Below are positions 33,722 to 45,180 of a stretch of DNA of 64,000 bases, in pieces (position 1 is the stretch's first letter; each line of letters starts with the position of its first letter). The translations under genes were made by a program, and so were the position numbers. The notes under the pieces were generated by a model that searched no databases, was not told where the DNA came from, and saw only the letters and a list, made by a program, of their open reading frames with translations. The stretch is from Venturia oleaginea. Lineage: Eukaryota > Ascomycota > Dothideomycetes > Venturiales > Venturiaceae. Location: positions 124,001 through 188,000 of the forward strand of contig JABMLP010000023.1 in assembly GCA_013176395.1 (NCBI GenBank), in the 5' to 3' direction.

Positions 33722-34284
33722 TGTTCCTGACAAGAGTTCGATCCCGTATTTCTTTGGACTGCCAGAGACCATATATGGCACTCAGTCCAGCCATGAAAAC
33801 CCAAGCAACGGCAGATAGAAAGCACCCCTCGCTCTGAGATGATCGACTTCGGCCTCCTTTCCGGTGTCATATATCAAGCACGTCACTTGAGCAATGGTGC
33901 AATTCGAGCAGCCTGGGTAATTCAGATGGCACTGCTCGCTCGCGCCATGGTCAGCGACACGATAGCCGGATGAAAGTGACTGCAGTGATTACTTTCTGCT
34001 TTCGACGACGACATCTGTTGCGCTGCATCAGCCGTCGGTCCTGCGCGTGTAACGACAACCATCCATGGGCGTGCTACTCTCTGCTCACTGCTCACTGCTC
34101 ACCTTTGACAAGTACTCGACCCTCTTCCATGCCGCTGGACGGCGCGCGACGAGTGCATCATACCGAGCTTCTGAAAGCTCCCATAATGATAGCGATTATA
34201 CAGGGTAAATGGATTATGGATAAAGAGTGATGGACGAGGGATAATGGACATCTGATGGCTGACGGGGAGGGGATCGGAAATAAT

Positions 34285-35378
34285 AGGGGGGCTTCGCCTT
34301 CCTATTCTCTACCATCTACCCACGCGAAATAGCCGGAAGCGTATCATGACGACCAATCTCGCTCAATGCACCTCTGGGGCCTTTGGTGGGTTGTTCGCTT
34401 ATGCCATTCAGACCATGGGAGATCGAAATGAGTTTGCTGCCTGGCGATGGCTTTTCGTTATCGAGTTCTTGATCACTATCGTCGTCTATGGCATTGGCTT
34501 ACTCTTCCTGCCAGGCGAGGTGGAGTCTGCATGGTTCTTGAATGAGAAAGAAAAGGAAATGATGCGTAAGAAGAAGCGGGATTACATGATTCGGGGAGAG
34601 GAAAGGTTTGATCGCAAATGGATTAAGATTGCTCTTACCGACCCCTTTGTTTACCTCCTTGGTATTGCCTTCTTCACATCTTCTGTTGCGATCAACGGTT
34701 TTAGTGCCTTCTTACCTACAATCATCTCTGGTCTTGGATTAGTAATCCTTTCCGTATAAATCTCGAATATCTCGCTGATTTTATACAGTTTTGCCGATTT
34801 AAAGGTCAACTACATGACCATTCCAGTGTACATCCTCGGCGCCATCTCCCTCACAATCCAAGTCTACTTCTCCGATAAACTCAGGAAGCGCGGAGAATTC
34901 ATCATCGGATGCTGTATTCCCGTCGCAGTCGGTTACCTCATCTGCGTCGGAACACCAAACTCAAACGCCGGCTACGCGGGCATGTTCGTCCTCGTCATAG
35001 GTCTGCTCAAGCCCCATTCCCCTCCTTCGGTCTAACACCTACAAAGGCCTCTATCCAATCTCCACACTAGCAGTAACCTGGATCGCCACCAATTTGTCAC
35101 CGGATTCCAAACGTGCGATTGGAATGCCATTCGCGTACTCCATTGCAAACATCTCCGAGCTCGTTTCCTCGCAGTTATATCCCACCCAACAGGGCCCACG
35201 TTACGTTCAAGGCAACGCCGTCTCTGCTGGTTTGACGGTGGTTGCTGGGTTTCTCTGTGGTTCATGTTGGTTCATGCTCAAGCGCAGAAACACAAAGAAG
35301 GCGAAACTTATCACTAAGGGTGCTACTACTAATAGCCTCGAAGGTGATCGGAGCCTTGAGTCTATGTGTATTCTTTGA
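34285..35378 (+). pseudogene. Dal5-type MFS transporter, N-terminally deleted and frameshifted
   Basis: The first recognisable part is STIYPREIAGS (about 34,298-34,335), followed by a stop and a frame change into the frame starting at 34346. From there the second half of an anion:cation symporter reads well: GGLFAYAIQTMGDRNEFAAW, RWLFVIEFLITIVVYGIGLL, LTDPFVYLLGIAFFTSSVAI. Introns 34742-34804 and 35001-35046 restore MTIPVYILGAISL and GLYPISTLAVTWIATNL. The C-terminal end stops at 35376-35378. The first 5 or so membrane helices are absent; upstream sequence to the regulator remnant shows no match. Dal5-type carriers import allantoate, pantothenate, biotin or similar anions; the substrate cannot be told here. 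Confidence 0.75.
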
Positions 35379-35576
35379 GAAATATCTCGGCGTGAACAAG
35401 GAAAATATAGTCTGGGGCGTTAACGTTGTAAATATATTTGCTCTAGGCCATAGAGTCTAAACAATCACTTCGCAGTCGTCAATGATGCGCCTACCTATCT
35501 GGAGCAGCATCTTGCATTGCCGTATCAAGTCCGATTCACTTCAACGTAGCCCAAAACTCAGGCACTACCGCCCTTC

Positions 35577-37076
35577 TCATCGCCCGGTCTTGTAGTAAGA
35601 CGCAGACCCTACTGGATTGTACCCCATGCTCGCAGCCCTCACACCCTTCTCCGTCCCAAAATCTCTCCCCTTAATCGCCCACACCAACCAGCTAGGAACC
35701 TTGCGCCCAGCAATGAATCCAACACCTCCCCACCTAGTGACGGGAATAAAAGTCGACAGGGTTTTGGCTTGCACATATTTCGCATCAACAAGCTGTCCCA
35801 AAAAATACCCGATATCATTGAACCGATGCCATTGCGCCCGGATCCCATGTGCCATCAGATCATTTCTCAAATTCGACATGAGGACGGGAAGACAGTCATA
35901 GACATCGTCGAGTCTTTTCCTTGAGAAAGCCGTACAATCGCCAATGGCGTAGACCCTTTCGCCTCCCGTTGGTACACGTAGAGTCTCGGGGTTGGTTTGG
36001 ATGTATCCATCTGTGTCGAGGAGCTCTCGTGACATCCACGATGTATTTGGGTAGACGCCTGTGCAAGCAACAAAAAGGTCGCAAGATATACTCAGATCAT
36101 CCGAGAGGACGCAACGTGTTTGGCCTGACGGAAGTTCTTGGGCAGTGACCAGCCGTGTATTATGCATGATATTGACGCCGAGTTTTCGAAGCTGAGTTTC
36201 CGCTAACTCGGAGGCCTTGAAGGACACACCGGGAAGCAATCGATCATTCCCAGAAATCAGAGTGACAATCTTGCTGGTCGGTGTCGATTCTGAGTTTGGA
36301 AAAACCATTGGAGAAGACTTCCTACGTTTGAGACGGGGCTTCAGAGCCCGATTCAGTCGCAGTGGTTTACCGTCTGGAGATGTTGACGACCGCTGAGATT
36401 TGTCCTGCTTTCCTCCCAGAAAAGTTGCGAGTTGGCCAGCACATTCCACGCCCGAAACAGAACCACCTGCAACGATGATGCTGGCAGAGTTCTGAATCTT
36501 TGCATGAAAACTGTCGAATGCTTCGATGGTCTTCTTGTGCTCGCCATGCAAAGAAAGTAGCGGTGATTCTGCTGACGTTCCTGTGGCAATGACCAAAGCA
36601 TGATACGGAATCTTCTTTGTTATTGTCTTCGGTGTTTCCGCGTTGCTTTCCCAAGTCTCCTTTCCCGTCCCAGAGTCAGCGCGAGGAGGTTTATTCTCGA
36701 GGAAGAAAGCCAAATCCTCGCCGCATAACGTGACCTCAACTTTCCGCGCATTGATGTCCAGCGCAGAAGCTGTACCTTGGATAAAAGTGAATCGGCCTCT
36801 CGGGTATCCTTCGAAGGTCTCCAAGATGGGCATAAAAGATTTCGAATGCGGAACGGACTTGTGAGAAACGAGAGCTCGAGGTGCAGCGATATTCCAGAAA
36901 AAGTGTGTTGACGGCGAGACAAGAATGATCCTGAAGCTGGGGGCTGTGGTTTTGGTCTTCGACTCATATTGGCGTGAAAAGTCATCGTATGTCTGGCGAA
37001 GGAAGGCGTGAGCGACTGAGATACCTGCGAAGGATCCTCCAAGGATAACAATATTGACTGGCTCCTTTCCTGACAT
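35577..37076 (-). CDS. FAD-dependent oxidoreductase, AIF/FSP1 (AIFM2)-like
   Basis: An intact single exon of 499 aa. Such flavoproteins oxidise NAD(P)H and pass electrons to quinones or other acceptors at membranes. FAD-binding start: IVILGGSFAGISVAHAFLR (GxGxxG variant GGSFAG). Next: FWNIAAPRALV, typical of the AIFM2 group; VIATGTSAES; second dinucleotide fold IIVAGGSVSGVECAGQLA; FAD-closing motif GGERVYAIGDCTA. A basic Ser-rich insert of about 50 residues (KPRLKRRKSSP) interrupts the NAD domain. There is no evident signal peptide; the C-terminus KGRDFGTEKGVRAASMGYNP is also typical. It is probably cytosolic or lipid-associated. It starts 1.7 kb from the next gene and faces the broken transporter. 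Confidence 0.87.
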   Translation of the reverse strand: MSGKEPVNIVILGGSFAGISVAHAFLRQTYDDFSRQYESKTKTTAPSFRIILVSPSTHFFWNIAAPRALVSHKSVPHSKSFMPILETFEGYPRGRFTFIQGTASALDINARKVEVTLCGEDLAFFLENKPPRADSGTGKETWESNAETPKTITKKIPYHALVIATGTSAESPLLSLHGEHKKTIEAFDSFHAKIQNSASIIVAGGSVSGVECAGQLATFLGGKQDKSQRSSTSPDGKPLRLNRALKPRLKRRKSSPMVFPNSESTPTSKIVTLISGNDRLLPGVSFKASELAETQLRKLGVNIMHNTRLVTAQELPSGQTRCVLSDDLSISCDLFVACTGVYPNTSWMSRELLDTDGYIQTNPETLRVPTGGERVYAIGDCTAFSRKRLDDVYDCLPVLMSNLRNDLMAHGIRAQWHRFNDIGYFLGQLVDAKYVQAKTLSTFIPVTRWGGVGFIAGRKVPSWLVWAIKGRDFGTEKGVRAASMGYNPVGSASYYKTGR

Positions 37077-38761
37077 TGGGACCGCGTAGCTGAATTGTGC
37101 AGGTTGCAGAAGCTGTTAAGCGATTGCTTGCTTTCAGTAGAGGCATAGGTTGTTGCCAGAGTATCATAGGTTGGCGTCAAACGTATGGAATGTGGGACGC
37201 GGGCGTCCCTGCCAGATGGGGGAAATTTTCAAAAGACGGGAACGCAAACAGAAGATGATAAGCAAAATGATGGCCACAACTGCAGACAGGATTTAGGGAC
37301 ATTGAAGCATCAAGTAGTAGTCAATTCGTTCGATTAAAGCTGGCCGTCTTTGCCACCTAGCGCGACACAAGGCGTGATAACATCAAAGGGGAGGTTGGGT
37401 CGACAGCCACAATGGAAACGTCCAGATATGATAAACGAATGTTTTGTAGACCCGGTTGCCGGAATACATCTTCTCGCCTAGCACAGCCCGCCAGCTGTGT
37501 CACCATTGTACCACCACATGGGTACCCACAAGTCTATCAAAGAGCAGACCGGTCTATCTTGAAAACATAGCCACCAATTCGATATCCGCTGCTGTGGCCA
37601 TAAATCGAGCAGGTGGCCAGTGGCATCCCAGGCACGACTAGCGCATGGTCATACCAGAGGGCGTCGTCCTATTGTAGTCTGGTCTCATGTCAGTATTGCT
37701 TCTCGCACTCATTTCACAAGAGAGTAACAAAATACCTGCAACTATTCCTTGGGACTTGGTGGAGGAAGAGGAGGAGGAGGTACGGGTGGTGAACGTGTGG
37801 GGAGTGGATATGGTTTTCCAGAGTTTTCAGTGAACGCGGGTTGAACGATCATTTTGGGTGTGAGAGCAAGATCGAGGATGATTATGGAGATTGTGAGATG
37901 ATGACAGCGATTCTGGACGCTTCCCAGGCCGCTCTTAGGTAGAAAAGGTCGGCGCATAGGCAAGAACAACGGCGCATATGCTGTTGACATGGCACTTTGT
38001 TGCAGCGAACAAAACATCAGGAGATAGCAAAGTCGAAGGCGTTCAGTTTGGAACTGATTCGAAGCCGCGAAAGTTGTGTTACTTCTGGAAGTGAATTTCC
38101 CTGTGCCACCAGATATGGGCAGCAACAGAAAGAGGCTTCCCGCAGGGCGAAGATGATCTTATGACTTGTGTATTGAAGACGTGTATGGGCGTTAGTCATT
38201 CCAATTGGTGAGAGCTGTAAGCTGTGTGCAAGATACGGAAACTGCTTTATCTCCAGTCATGGTCTGATGATTCTCATCCGTTCTAGTGATACATCCAGGC
38301 TGAGCGGAGAGTCCGGAACTGGCGAGCGGCGAGCACGAGTGATTCGCAACATACGAGATCAGGTCCTTGTTATGCGCCTTCGATTGGGGCATACCATAGA
38401 AGACTTCCCGAGGCGCTGGAAGGTCCTTGGGTTGTGCCTAACAACCTCGCGTAGTAGTCCAGGACATGTCGGCCCTGGCCTGGTTGCTGGCAAGCAGAAG
38501 ATGTGTTGTGGTAAGCAGAAGATGTGCGGACATGTTTGTAGTTGTCGAGGTTGTATGTAGTAGGAGAAGGGGAGGTGTGATGAGAGCCGATGCCATCTTT
38601 CCGAGCCCCAACTCAAACCCAGTGGACAGGATCAATGTCTTGGAGAAAAATACCCATCCCAGAACCATGAGGTAGCCCAGACTATACTCTCATCCGCAAG
38701 AGTCAATTCGCGTCTACGCCTTGTCCACACCCTCCACGAACGAGGCCACGATACAGTGACC
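37077..38761. other. intergenic, no convincing gene
   Basis: About 1.7 kb between divergent genes. A 127-residue minus-strand frame at 37,742-38,125 with a Pro-rich end has no domain signal. A short imperfect duplication (AAGCAGAAGATGTG twice) lies at about 38,492-38,526. Confidence 0.5.
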
Positions 38762-39663
38762 ATGGGACTATTCGGGTGGTTGATAGACCACATTGCCCCA
38801 ATCTTGTACGTCCTATCCAACACCACTCTTGCTCATGTCATATTCCTGCCAAAATAATGTAGCCCTCTGCTAACATACCGTTTAGCCTCATAACCTCCCC
38901 AATAACCTCCTACACCGACCAAATCTACTCCATCCACCGCACCCGTTCCTCAACCGGTTTCTCCCTCGACATCCCCCTGATAATGCTCCTCGCCTCAATC
39001 CTAAAGTTGTTCTACTGGATCGACGCACGCTACGACACCTCCCTCCTGATCCAAGCCTGCGTAATGATAGTAATGCAAACACTGCTCCTTCACGTCGCCC
39101 TCACACATCGTCCACCCCTCGACATCAGATACACACCATTCTCCGACGCAGCGCTGAGAATAGGAAATATCTTTGAGAATCGACCATATCAATTCTGGCA
39201 GTGGAGGAGTACACGTCCATACTGGCACTTTATGGCCTATTTCACAGCAGCATTGGTGGTATTGCAGGTCCTAGTCGGAACAGCACCGGGTTATCCAGAT
39301 CTCCTAGGCGTTCTCGCCCTGTCTATAGAAGCAACCCTCCCGCTCCCTCAGATACTGTCAAACCACCGGACAAGGAGTTGCAAAGGCTTCCGTCTCTCCG
39401 TGCTCGGGAATTGGCTAATAGGCGACGCCTTCAAAATGATCTTCTTCTTTTACAAGGACGGCAGCGATGTACCGTGGGCTTTCAAAATCTGTGGTGTTTT
39501 CCAGGCATGCTGTGACATGTATCTGGGAATCCAATACTATATGTTTGGGGACGGGGAGCCGGAACCAAGGGGCGCCCAGAAGAGTTGGGACCCATTAGAC
39601 AGGGCGACCGAAATGGATGACAGGTTTACAAACGGGAATGGAAATGGCATTGGGAAATCATGA
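38762..39663 (+). CDS. PQ-loop membrane protein (SLC66A2/PQLC1-like)
   Basis: Exons 38762-38805 and 38886-39663, 273 aa; the donor is GTACGT, the acceptor GTTTAG, phase 2. PQ-loop proteins have seven membrane helices in two triple-helix bundles; relatives act in endosome or Golgi lipid asymmetry (yeast Any1/Cfs1) or as small-molecule carriers. First loop: SIHRTRSSTGFSLDIPLIML. Second loop: LPLPQILSNHRTRSCKGFRL, followed by LGNWLIGDAFKMIFFFYKDG. Hydrophobic helices lie between. The short first exon encodes MGLFGWLIDHIAPI, the start of helix 1. The C-terminal 40 residues are polar and Gly/Asn-rich. The family is clear; the exact role is not. Confidence 0.85.
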
Positions 39664-40468
39664 AAGAAGGAAATGTACATACATGGGATATAGATTCCTT
39701 CAGAACCCAAGAACAACATCCATCTACCGTGACCTTATGAAATCACTGCCGCTCGCAGTACACATTCCCAAATTCGGACAACAGTCTGCACCCTAAAGTT
39801 AACATCAATCAAAGTCCCAGCAGAATTCCTTGAGGAAATCTTCAGGAAAATATCGATATTGATCGCGGAGAACTCCCAGGTGGAAAGCCATCTCAGATTC
39901 TTCGGAGGCCATCGAATCAAAAATAACCCCAGAGGACACTTCTCTAAATGAAGTATGTATCACAACCAAATACAAAAGAGAAGGCCGAAGATGAAAAGCG
40001 ACATATGTCACGGCACAAATACAGACAATGGGAAGCTATCACTCTCAGAAGTAATATTCTTCACCATCCCCAAACTAGAAATTCGTATCCTCAATCTAGG
40101 TACTTCCCTCGGCTTTCTCAAACTTGCCGTACATCGCCGAAATCAGATTATCCATACATCGTGTCCTGTTCGCCATCCCTTGAGCCATCAGTCATTCTCC
40201 CAGCCGATTCTTGGTTATGTCATTCTCTAAAGCGCCGATGTCCTACGCTCGCTTGAAAAGCTGACATGTGAAAAGGATAGGGACTTGGTATAGCAACATT
40301 GCAGTGCCTCCCATAAACTCCGAATGCAAGTGACCCCGTCAACTCCACAAGAAATACATGAAATGAATAAGGAACTGCAATTTAGTCGCGACGGAACAAT
40401 GAGCATCATCTCTCAAAAGTCCCTCAGATGTGCAGGAATCTCCGGAGACCTTTGCCGGCCATGGTTCG
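39664..40468. other. intergenic between converging genes, no gene seen
   Basis: Small overlapping frames on both strands without motifs. Confidence 0.55.
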
Positions 40469-43400
40469 TCATGCAGGGGATGGGTGTTCCCAGGACATTG
40501 GACTGCTTCCGGTCGTGTTGGAGACAGTAGCTGACTCGTCCACACCATCTTCGTTCTCCTTCACCATATCCTTTCCTTCCGCACCGCTATTGGCGGCCTC
40601 CAAAAGTTGATTCTTGAATTCCTCTTCGTCCTTGATACCTTCCCATTCCTCTTCTTCTTCTTCTTCTTCTCTGCATACTTGTTCTTGTTCATGGAGCATT
40701 TCATTGCTGCTTTCTCTCATCATTTCCCGAGGCCCCCTTTCAAATGTGATTTCTGGCGAGTCGTCTTCATATATTCTAGTAGGGCTTTCTTGAGCTGGAT
40801 ACTCATCGTCCTCAGCAGGCGATGACCGAGCAGAGTATCGCGGCTCATCACTGACTCCTCTCCCTAACATTTTTGACGCTTTGAGATTGAAGGAGGATTG
40901 AAGCACCTGGTCCGAGTATTCGGCCGGGCTTCGTGGAGGTTCCCTGAGGTTTGCTGGACTGTCGACAACAGCCGCAGCCCCGAGAGGTCTAGGGACTCTG
41001 ACAGGACTCAGTACTTTCACCGGGCTGGAGGCCTTGATGGGACTTGAGGGTGGCGCCGTGGGTGCCCCCGTCGCAGTGTGAACAGAGACATTGGGTAGTG
41101 CCGCACGTTTGGATCTCTTCTTCTCCGCCTTCGCTTCTTTCCTCTGTTTTGACTGCTCTGCCGCGAGGGCCTGCAGCTCGTCTCGAATAGTGGCGCGCAC
41201 CTCATTCGTGTCCCAAGAACCCCAATCAATCGTGTCAAGCTTTCCAGCAAAGAGTTTGCTACTGAAGTCTTCCGGATCTTTCAGCAATTCACGAACATAG
41301 CGGCAAAGAAACAGGCCACAGTCGCTGAAATTGTCTTGCATTGGGATTCCTCTTGTGATATGCATGCCTTGAAGACTTTCTCTTTTGATCGCCATGCCGC
41401 GCTTGGCATTTGCTTCTGCAATCAGGAAGTCTTTCAAGGCGTTGACTGTGTTGCCATGTTTAGCGCCGCTAGGCATGGAGTCGAGGATCGCGATCGCTGG
41501 CGTGTCCGGAGCATATTTTCGAACAGTCGGATGCCGCTTTGCTTTGTTTTTTGTGCCTGGTGTCGCTGTGCCCTTCGAATGGTTATCAGACACAGAATCA
41601 GCGTTAACATCGGCTTTCAATTTCGAAACTTGCTCCCTGTTTTCGGTCTTGGTGTCGACCAAATCCATAGCATCTTCGTCTCCACAAATCTTGCTTTCTA
41701 GGTTTTCCGAGGGACTGCCCAGACTCTTACTAAGCTCCATCTGATGCGCATGATGGTGCTCTGCTTTGGATGGCGCGTCATCTGGAGCACTTTTGGCCGC
41801 TGTTTTTTCGATTTGACCTTCATGCTCAAGTGATTCGACCTTGGCCTCCTCCGAGTCGTCACCGTCATCGTCTGCAAGCTTTCTTTGGAGCTGAGAAAGG
41901 TTGCAAATGAGGGCCAGGTACCAATGAGCATTTTCGCAAACTGGAACCACCACGAAGTCGTAGGTAAAAATGTCATCCTTCACCCAGCGCCGCACAGCCT
42001 CATAGTCGATGTTTCTCCCTGATTTAGCTACGAGTTTACTGTAGAAGAAGTTGCTGAAAAAGTACACCTTGGGGGCTTGCGTTGGGTTTTGCTGTTGATA
42101 ACACAGCAGACAGTATTCGACCAAGCTGTCATTGAACCACTCTCCCTCGTCAAGTCGGTAGAGGTCGTCGAACTCTACAGAGACTTGCTTCTTGGAGCGA
42201 ACTGTTTTGTCCCGTCCCGGGTACACGACGGGCTGATCCCATGGCTCTCCCAGCCCATTTTTGACAGAATATTTTTCGATCTCAGGTGTTGGTGATCTGA
42301 CTGGTGCTCTGGCAGCCCTGGCCGACCGTTTCGGTCTTTCTTCTGCGGACTGTAGCTTGATGTCGTCGTCGTATTTAATGGCAGGGATATCCTTTCCACT
42401 CGTTGTTTGCTTCATTTCTTGTGGGACCGAGGCTTGTAGGGTGGAGAGAAGTGGCCTTGACCTGGAAGTTCGGCTTTGCGTAGATCGTTGGTTGCCCAAC
42501 TGTTTTTTGAAATTGTTGACTCTACGTTCAAGCAGCTTATCTTCTGTATCACGATCAACGACATCAGACGCCTGCTTTGTTCGTTCACGCGGGTGTGGGG
42601 GGTTGGCGCAAATGTTGCGCATCTCTTCACTAAAAGACCAGATTAGAAGGGATAGCAGGAGGAAGAAGAGCGCTGCCATACGGAGATCTCTTGAACACGG
42701 TGATTCTAGTAAGTTCTTTGAGTTGCAAACAAAATTTCTTCACATCTGCGATCTTTTCAAACGTCAGATGCCACGTCAGTTGATTAGGAGGTTCCCTAAC
42801 ACCTTGAACTCGGACAAGTTCACATCCATCAGCCCACTGTAAACATTTGACCTTAGCGTGATTGATAGTTGCAATAACAGTGCTGTCACCGAAGCTGAGC
42901 TCAAATCCGCTTTTGTCATCAGCAAGTTTCAATTGGGCGCCAGATTGGGTTTCAGGGATGTTGGTTCGACCGTCCTTGTAGGATCTGAGGGGATAGATGT
43001 CTTCTTCATGCGCTTTGTTGTTCTTCTTCGAAATTCGTTTCTCAGCAGATTTTTGGTCTTTCCATGGTGTCTGGAATTTGGTCGGCTTGATGTCTGAACG
43101 AGAATGGTAGCCATACTCTGGCTGGGGTGACTCTGCAATCACCCAAACTTGTTCTTCTTGATGATCTTGTTCCGTGGGCATTCGCAGATGCCTTTGAGCT
43201 TGAGTGCTGTTGGTCGAAAGCCCTAGCTCATCAGTCATGTCCTCGTCGTCATCAGCTTGATGATATATCTTAGTCCTCGACTGTGACATCCTTTCATCTC
43301 TTTTAAAATATTTCGAAAGCCTCAGTGGTTCCTTTTTGTGTCGTCCATTTTCTTTCGCAGAAGGCTTCGATAGATCTGTCGCTACTTCGATATCTCCGTC

Positions 43401-44266
43401 CAAGTTGTTCAGCATTTCTGCCATGGTTTTAATGCGTTTTGTTGATTTGTCATGGTGAGGTGATTCCGCGGCATTACTATCTGAGCTTCGCCTCTTTTTC
43501 CGATTCCGGGACTTCAAATCGCTAAGCTCGTCTTTGAGGCTGTCATCTAGCAGTGTTAGGCTGTCGTTCGTCTCGGTCGAGGCGTGAATGAGAGATGTTT
43601 GAGAATCGTCCTCCACCATCACAGGTTGATTCTTCGTGTGGCCACGCAGAAGCTTGCCCTTTGTTTGCTGAGCGCCAAGTTGATGACTAGTATGCGAGGA
43701 GCTCACTATTCGGTTCACGTTGCGGCTTTCCTGAACTCCAGTGATTGGAGGCGGTATATGGAAGGGTTTCTGCTTTCTGGTTCTGCTTGTTTTGTCGATG
43801 GTGCTTGGGATTGGAGCGTCGTCCTCTCCGTCGTCCAGGTTTATGATAGCAGGGTTCTCAGATTTCGTTTCTGGTGGCTCTGTGTGGTTCATCTTCCGCC
43901 TTTTAGGACCAGGCGACAGTTGAAAATCAAACGTATTGTCTACCAGCTGTCTGACATTTTCGCCACGACTGATCGTAGTGGCCAAAGGCGCTATGGCACT
44001 GTGGTGAGAGGTGGTCGTCTTCCTCCTATCATAGAGCGTGTTTCTTCCCGCTATCGAACGTCCAGGGAGGTGGTATTTCTGCAAGCAGTAAGGTCAGCAC
44101 TGGATGTCCAAAAATGCCGGTATATTCTTACGTTCGGCGGCATGCTTGGTGGCGGCGGGGTATTCCGTGGTCGTCGTATAATCGTAGCATCAGCTGGCTC
44201 CCTTCGTCTTGTCAATATAACCCACCATCCTCCATGCCCCTGTCGTTGCGTACCTGAAGTCCCCAA
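40469..44266 (-). CDS. ULP2: Ulp2-type SUMO protease (peptidase C48)
   Basis: Exons 44266-44132, 44078-42682 and 42629-40469, 1230 aa; the phases 0 and 2 fit. The first exon's start (44266 or a later Met at about 44,144) is the least certain part. Ulp2-type enzymes remove poly-SUMO chains in the nucleus. Exon 2 is disordered and basic, with a folded segment near its end (STVIATINHAKVKCLQWADG). Protease domain in exon 3: WFNDSLVEYCLLC, FSNFFYSKL, catalytic His in CENAHWYLALI, Asp in AILDSMPSG, Gln and Cys in MQDNFSDCGLFLCRYV. His and Asp are separated by 147 residues of acidic, charged sequence, far longer than in Ulp1. The C-terminal 250 residues are disordered with an eight-Glu run (40,648-40,671) and SP-rich repeats. 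Confidence 0.88.
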
Positions 44267-45180
44267 GCAATCTTCTCTCTTCGCTTGTCGAGCGCGCCTT
44301 TGCCGTAGTTCTCTTAGGTCCCGTATGTCGCCGTAACGCGTCTCTTTCAGAAGGGGTGTAGGCGTGTATATTCAGTGAGTATGAAGGGGCGAGTTGGGAA
44401 TGTTCTTCGCGTAGTGTGTGTGGAGAGGATTTTGGTGGCTGAGCATCTTCCTATCGTGAAGAGTTAGTACCAGCTTCTGAAAACCACACCCCTGCTGCAA
44501 GTGACGGTCTCGTACTTTTCTGGACATAGATCTTTCCTTCTCTTGTGACCTTCCAGCTATCTCAGATATCGAAGAATATATCTTAGTAAAGAAGCTGACC
44601 ATGGAGGGCGGTCACTATGGCGGAAGAGGGAGCGGAGAGGGAGCGGAGCGATCCCGTCATGGATTTGTAGAGGAGAGAAAGCAGTCGGTATGTGTGGAAG
44701 TTATGGTAGGCGCCCGTGAGCATTTCCAGGCGACAATTATTGTGAGTTGGTGTTGAGCGGCGCTTGCATTTAAATAGGATCTGAAGTTGAGTCGCGAGGT
44801 GCCCGTCATAGTTCATAACCGAGTATCTCAATCCAATACTTCGACAGCCGAGACAGTTACTTCAACACTTATGCACACTCATAATCAGCAGAAGACAGAG
44901 ATATCCATTATCCTCCTATCTATAACAACGCTGGAGTTCCGCCAAATCACATTCCAGTCATAACCATACGTTGAATTCAAAGGCGCCGTGCTGCTGTCTG
45001 CAAAATAATAGTACAAGAGAGCCTTTCCCAGAAGACTGCCCCCGTGACCCGTCCATAAAATGCTCATCAGTGAACCGACCCAATGCCTGCCGAACCCAAA
45101 AGTGCCACGCTATAGCCCAAACGCTGACCCGGATAGAATGAACGCACGCTTTTGCGCCTTAGTAATGTAAAATATGTGGT
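44267..45180. other. intergenic, no gene seen
   Basis: Upstream of the SUMO protease and downstream of the eIF4E gene. Short minus-strand frames exist; an untranslated leader exon of the protease cannot be excluded. Confidence 0.5.

Larger units (their letters stand above)
32687..33975 (-). pseudogene. Zn2Cys6 transcription factor remnant, split by an inserted element
   Basis: Minus-strand pieces in coding order. First, about 33,975-33,782 contains a degraded zinc-cluster: EQC-HLNYPG-C-SN-C-TIAQVT-C, which fits the second half (C-x6-C-x2-C-x6-C) of a Zn2Cys6 domain; the first two Cys are lost. Second, in another frame, about 33,855-33,712 gives AVAWVFMAGLSAIYGLWQS, the typical C-terminal helix of fungal-specific factors. 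Third, after the 801-bp insertion, 32,910-32,687 continues in frame with LQSCGSTLSAMSETFPGA and ends at a stop. The regulatory middle (several hundred residues) is missing. The identity is inferred from these motifs only. Confidence 0.6.

Noticed and set aside
33730..33745. GTTCGATCCC as the T-loop of a tRNA gene
   Set aside because: No matching acceptor, D or anticodon arms nearby; the bases lie in the regulator remnant frame.
37742..38125. 127-residue minus-strand frame with a Pro-rich end
   Set aside because: Low complexity at the end, no signal peptide or domain, no supporting splice sites.
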